Source of the DNA: Ambrosia x helenae
Lineage: Eukaryota > Streptophyta > Magnoliopsida > Asterales > Asteraceae
Assembly (NCBI GenBank): GCA_030844895.1
Contig: CM061233.1
Location: 94,325,719 to 94,389,718, forward strand
Direction of reading: 5' to 3'
Length of the DNA stretch: 64,000 nucleotides
Below the pieces are notes generated by a model. The model did no database searches. It was not told where the DNA came from and saw only the letters and a list, made by a program, of their open reading frames with translations. The position numbers and the translations under genes are program-made. Below, one piece after another: positions 44,716 through 54,632 of this stretch. Position 1 is the stretch's first letter. Each line of letters starts with the position of its first letter.

Positions 44716-45507
44716 CTAGTTTTTATCCCGGGAGCGTCCCAGGTTAAAATATCTAATATAACATAATAAAATATATTATTATTATTATTTTAAACAAATC
44801 TCTGCCATAAGTTATCATATTACAATATAAAAAAACGAATCTCTGCGCCGGGGTATAAATCTAGTGCCATTACAAATGAATTCGGAAGTTTGTAATCGAT
44901 CATTCTAAAAAGAACTAACATGAAATAAGAAAAAAAAAGTTAATTATTGAAATATCGAACGCATTAGTCTAAGGGTTATGTGATGCGTTAAAAAATTCAT
45001 GGGTATATGATCGGGTATGTAGTTCGGGTATTTGGGTATGTTGTTTCGGGTAATCGGGTCGGGTATCACCTAATCCCAGACCCGACCCGACCCAAACCCA
45101 CAATTTTTTTTAAATTAATCCCAAACCCGACACAATACCTGTCGGGTTACAAAAAATAGTCATTTTTTTCTAGGATTTTTATATAGCACTATGGTACTCG
45201 TTGGAAAGATAATAAAACGCTCGTTAATTTGGTGTAATTTTTTTCTTTAAAAAATCGCGTATATAAAAGATATTAACGTTTAAAAGTTATGGGAGGAAAC
45301 ACGAGAGATAAAATAATAAAGGTTTAATATTTAGATTTAATAGATTAGGTTAAGATTATAATAGATTAGGATAAATCATATTTATTTCTTTTTTTAATTG
45401 GTTTAGAGTTGCCACATCACATCCTATGTGGCATCTCTCAAAGGAGAGATTGCATAAGAGCATGACATGTAGGATTAATCCATTTGCAATATATATATAT
45501 ATATAGA
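44716..45507 (-). mobile_element. small Helitron (copy D)
   Basis: The - strand 3' end has hairpin CCTGGGACGCTCCCGGG, then ATAAAAACTAG and T. The 5' end is TCTATATATATATATA near 45507. The body repeats TAGCACTATGGTACTCG and GGTCGGGTATCACC, also seen in copy A. Confidence 0.72.
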
Positions 45508-45544
45508 TATATACACGATTAATTATATATAAATAAAAAAAATA

Positions 45545-45941
45545 CTAACCAACTTCGGGATCCTCCGATATGTCGAGCCAGGCCCCCGCTAAAGCAAACT
45601 CCTCGTCTTTTTCCCAATGTTCTTGTTTCTTTTTTTGACGAGGAGCAGTAGGATCTTTCTTTTTATGCGAGCGTCCCCCCCCCCCCCCCCCCCCGTTGAG
45701 AACCCTCAGGTTGACGTGGTTGGTTGGTCTCGACTTGAGTTTCTGGCACAAGCTCGGTCTCCTCTTGAGAACCTTGGACATAGTTTGGTGGAGGAAAAAA
45801 TTGACCCTGCATGCCAAGAAGTTGCGCGTATTGCATTGTGTTCGCGTCAAACTCGCCCCAAATAAGTGGCAACTGAGTAGTAGTGTTTGGTCTCGTACCC
45901 GAGCGAGACGGGACCCCAAATGGTGAACCATATGGAAACAC
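45545..45941 (-). pseudogene. PIF/Harbinger ORF1 (Myb/SANT-like) fragment
   Basis: Begins MFPYGSPFGVPSRSG and continues with an acidic linker (QEETELVPETQVETNQ). After a C20 tract on the + strand (45675-45694), which shifts the frame, it resumes as KKKDPTAPRQKKKQEHWEKDEEFALAGAWLDISEDPEVG. It then meets a plausible GTTAGT donor. This is the start of the Myb/SANT-type partner protein of PIF/Harbinger transposases. Later exons are not seen. Confidence 0.7.
45675..45694 (+). repeat. C20 homopolymer in Harbinger ORF1
   Basis: Twenty consecutive C (Gly-coding G on the - strand). The sensible ORF1 frame changes across it. Confidence 0.9.
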
Positions 45942-46259
45942 GTTTGTGTTTTAGTAGGTTTGTTTGTGTTGTGGTGTGTGGTTTTTAGTTTGTGTTTGTG
46001 TTGTATGTGTATATTGTGTGTATATATATAAAATCTAAAAAAAAAAATATTACCGTTCAAATAATTAAAGAGGCAACGGTCAAAAAATTTGACCGTTTCG
46101 CCCCCCCTCCTCGCCACGTGTCAGCCATTGATTGGAGGTTGCAAAATTGATCCGGCGTTATATATATAACGCTTGTTTGTGTTTTGATGCCCCCGTTTTG
46201 GTGTTTGGGGCGCTAATTTTCATTTTTTTTAAATAAAACGCCCCACTACGATGGTCTAA

Positions 46260-46695
46260 TGAACTTATAGTATTATCATTTTATCTTGTTTTTGTGTTTT
46301 AAAACCTGGTCCACTGACATCGTCACATGCCCAAAATCAAATCATCGTCTTAAATTTTCGTGGGATTTCCATCATCTTCAATCAGCTACCACTCAAGAAA
46401 AGCTCTGCATTTGCATATCTTTTCTCCAATTTCTTTAAATCTTATGATCAGGTGTTGATCACCCATCATTGTTCTTAACTGGCTGAATCAATATTTTGTT
46501 GGATGCCCAGAATTTTGTTGCTCAATTATATAAAAAATGAAGTAAAGATCGCAGCTTTTACGTAGTGTTTTTATGCCCTCCACCTGTTCGACCATTTGCT
46601 TCTTTGAAGGTTTTTATATTAATAATCAAAACAAAGTGCTGGGATTCATTGGGTTGTAAGATTTAGCAACGTGATTAGAGTTATTTAAGGAAACG
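46260..46695 (+). promoter_or_regulatory. upstream region and 5' leader of the inositol transporter gene
   Basis: Non-coding sequence before the start codon at 46696. Likely contains the promoter and 5' UTR. No specific element can be defended. Confidence 0.4.
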
Positions 46696-49277
46696 ATGAC
46701 AATTGGGTTGGTACCAGGGAGTTCTGGGCACATAGATGATGACAAGAAAATAACATATTTTAGCAATAAATATGTGTTGGGTTTGACTGTTGTCGCTGGC
46801 ATTGGTGGTCTGCTTTTTGGTTATGACACAGGTATTCACTTTCCTATTTGGTTATTGTTGATCATATCATATCTATATGTGTATTTGTTTTTCAGAACGG
46901 CTAGATCAAGTGGCAGAGCACACACTTGAGAACTATAATACCTAGGTTCAATACGGCTCACCTACGCACCTCCCATGATTCCAAAAAATCTTAGCCTTCT
47001 CTTCACGGAGGGGCATAGAGACCGCGGATTGAACCCCGCCGTCCCAGGAAGTTCATTCATTATTTTTGCCACAAGCGTGGTTTGAACTCAGTACCTCACT
47101 CTGGTATCACACTAGCCTCACACATTAACCTAGCTAGTATTTGCCGATTGAGTCAATGATCATTGGCCTATGTGTATGTGTATAACTATATAAGTCTAAT
47201 TGGTATATGCAACTTTGGTGCTGTGAACCAAACAGTTTGGTTTAAACAGGTCATGTGATGAGAAGTAATAAATATTGTATGCAACTTTGCTGGTTTTGGT
47301 CAGCAGAATACTATGCATAATGACTATAATTCACCCAATGTGACCATGCTTACTCGTTTGACGTTAAAACATTTATTTCAGGAGTCATATCCGGAGCCCT
47401 TCTGTACATCCGTGATGATTTTGAGGCCGTTAATCAAAGTAGCTTCTTACAGGTACAAATCAGTTATCATAACTACTTAACCATTGGCTTTACTTGGTTC
47501 AACTTTTGACATCAAAATCATATGTGTTATATGCAGGAGACGATTGTTAGCATGGCTTTACTTGGTGCAATGATTGGAGCGGCAGCGGGTGGGTGGTTAA
47601 ACGATGTGCAAGGGCGTAAAAGTGCTACGCTTATTGCTGATGTGATTTTTGCAGTTGGATCTTTTGTGATGGCGGCTGCACCAGATCCATATGTGCTTAT
47701 ATTTGGTCGTTTTTTGGTTGGGCTGGGTGTCGGTATAGCTTCTGTTACTGCTCCAATGTATATTGCAGAAGCAGCGCCTTCAGAAATACGGGGTGGTCTT
47801 GTAAGCACCAATGTGCTTATGATCACTGGTGGTCAGTTTCTTTCGTACCTTGTTAATCTTGGTTTCACACAGGTGAGACTTTTGTTGGGCTTTATTATTT
47901 CATAACATTTATTGATCTTTTTGTTGACCCGTGTTCGTATCTTTCTTGATAGATTCATGGGACATGGCGATGGATGCTTGGAATTGCTGCTGTACCAGCT
48001 ATTCTTCAATTTGCATTGATGTTGCTTTTGCCTGAGTCGCCGCGTTGGCTATACAAGAATGTAAAATATTTTGCATTTTAACTTAATTATGAACCGGTTT
48101 ACCTTCATTTTTATGTGTGTGTGCAAATATTTTAAATTATATTTTTCTGTTATGTAGAGAAGCAGTTCCGAGGCAGTTGCTACGCTTTCAAAAATTTATG
48201 ATCCTGATCGGTTAAACGATGAACTCCAGCACCTTTCTAATGCTTTAGAGGATGAACGCAGTGGCAGGAATTCTGTAAGATACAGAGATGTTTTCAGAAT
48301 TAAAGAAATCCGACTTGCATTTCTTGCTGGAGCTGGGCTGCAGGTAATAAACTAACAATGTAGGGTTTGGTAATGGGTTGGGCGAAAAAGGCGCATTTTG
48401 TTCGTTAAGGGGTCAACATGGGCCGGTCCGGATTGTTAATGGGTCAAAATGGGCTATGGTACATGTTGACCCAAAATGCTTTTGGTCCCGAATAATTTCT
48501 GTGTTGAAAATGACTACCATGTTTTGGGATGAGTTATTCGCTAAAACCACACTATGAGTTATATACTTGTACACGATAATGTGCCAATGCATTTATTGAT
48601 TGTATGATATCTTTACATCAAAAATTTTATTTGCAGGCATTTCAACAGTTTACTGGGATCAACACCGTCATGTATTACAGCCCAACCATAGTCCAGATGG
48701 CGGGTTTCGGGTCAAACCAATTAGCTCTGCAACTATCTCTCATAGTTGCATTAATGAATGCTGCCGGAACAGTGGTTGGAATCTACCTCATCGACCATGT
48801 TGGCCGCCGTAAGTTGGCACTCAGCAGTTTAACAGGTGTCATTCTGTCATTGGTTCTCCTGTCAGTTGCATTCTTCCTTGAATCATCAGGAAATACCAGC
48901 ATGGGCTGGTGGCTGTTCTCGGGCTAATCTTGTACATTAGTTCCTTTGCCCCGGGGATGGGGCCCGTTCCATGGACAGTGAATTCTGAAATATACCCAGA
49001 ATCATATCGCGGGATTTGTGGAGGAATGGCGGCTACTGTCAACTGGGTATCAAATTTGATAGTTGCTCAAAGCTTTCTTTCAGTTGCTGATGCGGTTGGA
49101 ACGGGTATGACATTTTCAATAGTGGCAGTGATCGCAGTGGCTGCGGTTGTTTTTGTGCTTTTGTTTGTACCGGAAACCAAAGGGTTGACGTTCGAGGAAG
49201 TTGAGAAATTGTGGCGAATAAGGGCTCGGGGTAATCGTAACGGTGCAGAATCCCTTCTTGAAGACAACAGGACATGA
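46696..49277 (+). CDS. INT1: inositol transporter INT1-like, frameshifted in the last exon
   Basis: There are six exons: 46696-46831, 47382-47452, 47537-47872, 47953-48060, 48158-48343 and 48637-49277, all with GT-AG introns. The product is a 12-helix MFS sugar/polyol transporter of about 492 residues. It has GGLLFGYDTG, GGWLNDVQGRKSATL, PESPRWLYK, QAFQQFTGINTVMYYSPTI, GPVPWTVNSEIYPESYRG and PETKGLTFEEVE. Its wording matches Arabidopsis INT1, a tonoplast H+/myo-inositol exporter. In the last exon one base is missing between 48904 and 48912: the frame runs GWWLFSG and stops at 48925-48927, while the correct continuation (LAVLGLILY) is in the next phase. The gene is either a recent pseudogene or suffers a sequence error. 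Helices 10-12 lie after the break. Confidence 0.92.
46893..47110 (+). repeat. possible SINE in INT1 intron 1
   Basis: A box-A-like CAAGTGGCAGAGC and a box-B-like GGTTCAATACGG sit about 45 bases apart, the layout of a tRNA-derived SINE head. A second GGATTGAACCCC motif follows. I could not find a tail or clear flanking duplication. Confidence 0.35.
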
Positions 49278-49570
49278 GCGTTCATATGCAGTTCCATGGT
49301 TTTGGGTATCATGATCTTGGTTGATTCATGTTTACGTGATTTATATAATTAATGAGGCTTGTGTTAAGAAAAGGGGTAAACGGGAGTTACATGATTTTAA
49401 GTGTGTTCGTACAAGGGTTGAATGATTATACGTTAATAAATAAACGGGCTCATATTTTAGTTCCACTGTTGGTGATGTGTGTTCCATGTCGGGTCAAGCC
49501 ATAAGGCCCGGTCAAAATATAGTGACGGGCTCCTTAAGTGGATCCAACACACACTACTCATTATAACATA
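49278..49570. other. 3' flank of INT1
   Basis: Presumed 3' UTR and spacer. No further gene is seen. Confidence 0.5.
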
Positions 49571-50110
49571 CTAGTGGGTTGCTCACGCGATGCAGCGGGT
49601 ACACAACCTCTAATATAACGTTACTATGCGTAATCTAAAAGATATGTTATAAGATACTAGTCGCACTTTAAGGCATTTAAGAAGTCGTTAATGTTCTCTA
49701 AATATTTTTGTTTAATAAGAATAGGGGACCAAATCCCGGCTTAGTGATATGATAGTTATGAATGTGAAATATTTATGTTGTAAACTATGTCGTCAAGGCG
49801 AATATGTGCACTTTCGATAGCCAGAATGGCATGTGAAAAAGAAAATAAAAAAACTATTCACTTTATTTATCTATGCTTTAGTGATTGTAGGAAATTGACT
49901 AAACACGATGTATCGATGGTTAATGATAGAGTTTATAAGTTGCATTATTATTATTTTGTAGAATTGCTATTAAAAGTGGTACATAAGGGTATAAATGGAA
50001 CAAAGAGGGTAAAAATTTGAAGATTACACTTGAGGCTTTTGGTATTTCATCTTAACTTTGACATTTTGAACATTTTTACCCATGGCTCTCCCTTTATAAT
50101 GTAGTATAGA
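49571..50110 (-). mobile_element. small Helitron
   Basis: On the - strand the 3' end reads CCCGCTGCATCGCG, then GAGCAACCCACTAG followed by T. The 5' end is TCTATACTACATTATAAAGG near 50110 (or 50116). It is about 540 bp with no helicase. It does not share the body of copies A-D. Confidence 0.68.
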
Positions 50111-50116
50111 TATAGA

Positions 50117-50560
50117 TTTATACACTTGTATATTGTTCATTTACTTATATAAACGGTGTTTTCGGTAAAATGTGGGGTACCGGATACAATACATGTAAAT
50201 TTTCACTTTTGGGGTAAAATTACACTACAAAGAAGCTAGGGGGGGGGGGGGGGTCCTTGGCCGCTTAAAAGCTCCGACAATGCTTATATATACATTTGTT
50301 TCGTATAAATCAATAATGTTGAGTGTTGGAAGGTGTTCCTGGAGCTCCTAATACCCTAATAGTAGATATACACTTCTAACAAATTCTTTCTTGTTGCAGT
50401 TCGGATCTAAGCTCGGGACTGGCTCGGTAACGCCCATGAGAGCTCTAGCCGACACATAACTACATAAGTACCTAAACTGGACTTTTGTAGCAACAATGAT
50501 TCAAACCTACATAATTTTCTCACAACCCTAAATCGTTATTCTAAAGGTAAGGTCCAGAAT
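50117..50560. other. spacer with a G15 run
   Basis: No gene. A G15 homopolymer lies at 50239-50253. Confidence 0.5.
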
Positions 50561-50599
50561 GTACAGGATTTTGTCACGTGTCATGCCACATAGAAAAAT

Positions 50600-50758
50600 A
50601 ATAATAATAAAAAATTAATGCCACGGGGAGATAGAGTATTAGCGGCGACCAATTAGCGACGATACGTGTTATTAGCGACGTTTTTTTGACGACATGAGCA
50701 TTACCGGCGACAGTTGCCGCTAAAGCCTTAGGTTGCCGCCAATACCTTTTTCTTGTAG
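50600..50758. mobile_element. terminus of a truncated CACTA element
   Basis: The tract ends CTTTTTCTTGTAGTG, the inverse of a CACTACAAGAAAAAG terminus, and carries repeated GCGGCGAC/GCGACG subterminal motifs. No matching other end lies to the left within the window, so only one end survives. Confidence 0.6.
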
Positions 50759-50896
50759 TGTGAACCAGTTTTGCATGCATCTTTATTTAATAAAAACTAT
50801 TATGTATACTTGTAATTTCCACCTCAAACATTTTAATTGGTTAAGTGGTCTAAAAGCATCAAGGCTCTAATACTTTAACAAGATTGGCAACTAGAA

Positions 50897-51234
50897 TCAG
50901 CCACAAGTTTTGGAGTGGCAGGAGGGCCTTAGTTCACTTTAAGTGACCAAGGTTCAATTTCCATCCATATCACTTTGGTTGATATATGGTAATGATGGTG
51001 AGGGCACCCCCACCAATGTGTGGAAAGCTTGATCCTGAGTTGATCCGGTTTTCATCCGGCCGTTACTCCAGCGAGGTAACTCGTGTGGAAGCGGTACGGT
51101 TTCCAGGCGAACGTCGCTCCCACTCGTACCAGCGTGGACCCGGTTCAGACAACATAGTCTGAACGCGTGAGACGGGCTCAGCCGTAGGCCAAGTGTGATG
51201 TATCTCTGCCACACAAACTAAGAAAGTCACCGTT

Positions 51235-51265
<31 letters not shown>
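50897..51265 (+). mobile_element. tRNA-derived SINE with poly(A) tail
   Basis: A 16-bp direct repeat AGATTGGCAACTAGAA flanks it exactly (50881-50896, 51266-51281). The head has box-A-like GAGTGGCAGGAGGG and box-B-like GGTTCAATTTCC. The body ends ACCGTTC followed by 30 A. It is 369 bp including the tail. The long uninterrupted tail and perfect duplication suggest a recent insertion. Confidence 0.93.
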
Positions 51266-51268
<3 letters not shown>

Positions 51269-51291
51269 TTGGCAACTAGAAGGGTTTGGAA

Positions 51292-51665
51292 CTATGTTGT
51301 CAAGGCTCACTCAGGCAATCGCCTAGGCCCACTTTTCAGGCTCAGCGTAACTTTCTCGCTTCGCTTCAAAAGCCCCACTTCCAGGCCCTCGGGCGCACTT
51401 TTTAGGCCAAGTTCCGTCGGGATTCTATCCAATAATCTTATGAACAGGTCTAAAACAATTATACTATCCCTAAACAAGTCTATAATCAACCTAAAACAAC
51501 CTAAACTAACCCTAGAGAAGCCGAATACATGTTTAAAACACCTAAAAAAGTATTTTTATACTGTGCGCTTCACTTAATAAAGCTCTTGCTTTTTAAGCGC
51601 TTCGCACTGAGGCCCAAGGCTCAACCTTTGTGCCTCGAGTGAGCTTTGCGCTTTAAACAACTATG
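51292..51665. mobile_element. hAT-type MITE
   Basis: Perfect 8-bp duplication GTTTGGAA at 51284-51291 and 51666-51673. The termini CTATGTTGTCAAGGC and, inverted, CATAGTTGTTTAAAGC continue inward as GCTCACTC/GAGTGAGC arms. It is 374 bp and non-coding. Confidence 0.88.
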
Positions 51666-51673
51666 GTTTGGAA

Positions 51674-52006
51674 CATGTGTTAATAATCCAATTTTCATAC
51701 TTGATAGTAAATCACGTCAAGTATCGGGCCTACCTACATATATATCACATGTTTATGTTTAGGTTTCTATGTACATCTCTTTTTCTTGTCAATCTAATTT
51801 TTATATAGTACAAACAAATTAAAATATGATAAATTACATGTGTATTATCATCACAATAAAATATATGTAAAATGCATTATGATATATATCCTAATATATA
51901 ATTTCTTACTTCATAACATACGATATATAAATTACATCATCAAATCACAAAAAAAGGTTATTTTTTCACAAATTGTAATTATTAGAAACTAGAAAGCAGA
52001 GAGGAG

Positions 52007-52065
<59 letters not shown>

Positions 52066-52680
52066 TATGGTTTTGGGTAATTGAACTAGGTATAACCTAA
52101 GAGCATACATGTACATAAACCCATAAGAACAGTTTATCAATCCAATACTCAAATGTCCGTCACAAACATTTGAGTATTCCAGTCGGATTTGAACTTTTTT
52201 AAACCCTAAAAAAGTACGGTGACCTAAAAGCAAACTAATATACTACCATTATATGTTATTTTCCGGAAATAAAATTTAATGTCAACGTGCAAATGGATAT
52301 CATGATAAACTTTGTTACATGTTTAGAGACATAACAAACTAAATGTAACATATGTTATACATATTGGTAACGAAATGAAAGTAGGATACCATATTACTTA
52401 ATTAATTCTCATCATTTATAATTTATCTTGTGTGCTTCTTATGGAAACATGCCTGAAATTGTTTTGAAACAAATCTGAAATTGTTTTGACTTTTGAAACA
52501 AATAAATGTATTAAGACATTTACTAAGATGGTTATTTTAGGTTAAAAAAAAACATCTACCTTAGTTGTACATCTAAGTGGCAATACTTTTTAAAATATAT
52601 TTAGAAATCGGCAAGATTAGAACCATATATAAGTAAGTTTAATGGGATTGGAAATTCAAATGCTATAATAACTTCAAAGA
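51674..52680. other. AT-rich spacer with a (TA)26 microsatellite
   Basis: No gene. The dinucleotide run TA occupies about 52010-52061. Confidence 0.5.
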
Positions 52681-52689
52681 GAAAATTGC

Positions 52690-53755
52690 TTGAATAGTTC
52701 TTGTGATTTGTTCAATTTTCAATTTTCATTTTTAGTCCTCAACTTTTTAAAATTACATCTATAGTCTCTAACTTTTGGTGTCACTTAACTCGGTTAGTCC
52801 CTGAAATAGATGAAGGTTAAATAATCCAGTTAAATGAGTGTGAAATTATTAAACTGCCATTGTTATTAAAAAATATAAAAAGACTTATTGTGGGACCCAC
52901 CCACTTTCTCTTCCCCAACTCATCACCTCCACAAACCATCGCCACTACCCATCTCCACTTTCACCACCACTACCCCAACCACCACAGCCACCACCCACTT
53001 AATCTTCCCCAATTTGTTGACTTAAAACGAGAGAGATATGTAACTTCAATTAAAGTCCAATTTGACCCACTTGAAAAAATTATCAATCTGTAACTCTCTT
53101 TTTATCACTCTCATTCAGTCTCAATTAACACACATTACCTTTTCCAAATCAAGATCCATGTTGTAGTTAAACGTATGTGAAATATATCATTTCAGTAAAG
53201 ATTTCAACAATATCAACACAAATTAACAACCAAACAAAAGGGTACCATCGTGGGTGTTGGGTAATCGAAACAGAAAGGGTACCATCGTGGTTTAAGAGGA
53301 ATTAAGGACACAGGGTTAGCAAGATGAAGATTATCTGAACTTGAAGGCAATAGATTATCCATTTGTGGAAGAGGATAATATAACAATGGCGATTAGAGTG
53401 TGTAACTATTGATGAAGAACCGGGGAATAATTGAAAGGATTTGTTCATTCCGTTTTTAGTATAGAGAATCTATCTATTTGTAATTTGGTTATGATAGCTA
53501 TTGCGAGCACACACAGATTTAGGAAGGAAGCAAAGGACAGGGGCTTAGGTTGACGGCCGTTGGCTTCCAGTCACCGTAGTCGGAGGTGGTGACTGGTGTA
53601 GTGTTGGAGTGATAGTGGTGGTGGTTTGGGGAGGTGATTGGTTGGAGAAGATGGAGTGGGTGGATCCCACATTAATTTTTTTTTATTTTTTAATAACAAG
53701 GGTAGTTTAGTAATTTCATACCCACATAACTGGATTATTTAACCTTCATCCACTC
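52690..53755. mobile_element. long-inverted-repeat element (MULE-like), right end interrupted
   Basis: The left arm from about 52810 (ATGAAGGTTAAATAATCC, GTGGGACCCACCCAC) is repeated inverted at 53560-53752, giving arms of about 190 bp with around 80 percent match. Left-hand sequence from about 52690 may extend the arm; its counterpart would lie beyond the Copia insertion at 53756. Long terminal inverted repeats are typical of Mutator-like elements. No transposase is visible between the arms. Confidence 0.65.
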
Positions 53756-54465
53756 TGTTGGGTCTGCTGACCTGGAGAAGAACAGATGATTGGAAAGCCA
53801 AAATATACTACTCAGTTGATCCTTAGAAATAAACTGCAGTTTACAAGATACTTCTCCCAAAAGACTGTTGACCCTAACATCTGCTGTACTCAACAACTGT
53901 TGGAAACAACTGATGCTGCAAAGGACTGCTGGATAAACTACTGCTAGAGAACAACTGCTAACTAAAGGTCTGATAAAGAATAACTGTTGACTAAAGTGCT
54001 GAAGACTAAAGGTCTGTTAGAGCCAACAACACTTAGGCTCCAACAGATGATACAAGACCATCAGAGTTTTCCCCAACAACAGTTTACCTTACAGTGTTTT
54101 ACAATGTAACAGTAGTTTGTATTTAACAGATGTTTTATGTTGTTATTCTGTTAGAGGTCACTGTTTTAGGTGACGTCAGCTTAGATCATCAGTGGTTTAG
54201 ATTTGTCTATAAATAGAATAGTGCTTGTACTGTTCTATTCATCACTCGAAACATTCTCTCAGACAAACAATCACAGAGTGATCAGGCTGAGGGGGAGTAC
54301 TTGTATGATTGTAATCTTTCAATTAATGAAAGCATTCGATTAAAAACAATTATTCTCTTGTTTTGATTTATAGTTTATCATTCCGCTGCACTTTCCATTT
54401 ATATTCACTTCATTCTTCTCATCTTTATATAAACAAATCAAAATAATCAAACTCAGATCCTAACA
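53756..54465 (+). repeat. 5' LTR of the large Copia element
   Basis: Runs TGTTGGGTCTGC to CCTAACA, the usual TG..CA ends. A TATA box (TCTATAAATAG, 54206-54216) lies upstream of the presumed transcript start. It is inserted in the right arm of the MULE-like element. Confidence 0.85.
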
Positions 54466-54632
54466 ATTAGTATCAGAGCTTGGTCAATTAAATTCGATCT
54501 AACCAATCAATTTAATATAAAAGATCAGCTCACAATTATTGATATCGTTTGTTTGTCGGATTGAAAACAGAGTAATAGTTTATTTTCGATTCAACCGTTT
54601 GTAAACAGACTTTGTTTTCGAAAAATCAGAGA

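Larger units (their letters stand above)
45545..46256 (-). mobile_element. 5' part of a PIF/Harbinger element
   Basis: The right terminus, inverted, reads GACCATCGTAGTGGGGCG and is followed on the + strand by TAA. A TATA-like stretch lies upstream of the ORF1 start on the - strand. The left end is not visible and may be displaced by Helitron copy D. The terminus matches the 34868-36303 element. Confidence 0.65.

Noticed and set aside
46893..47110. A tRNA gene in INT1 intron 1
   Set aside because: Box-A and box-B-like words are present, but no cloverleaf with anticodon stem can be drawn; at most a SINE head.
48890..48930. An intron to explain the INT1 frame change
   Set aside because: The shift is a single base with coding sequence continuous on both sides, too short for an intron.
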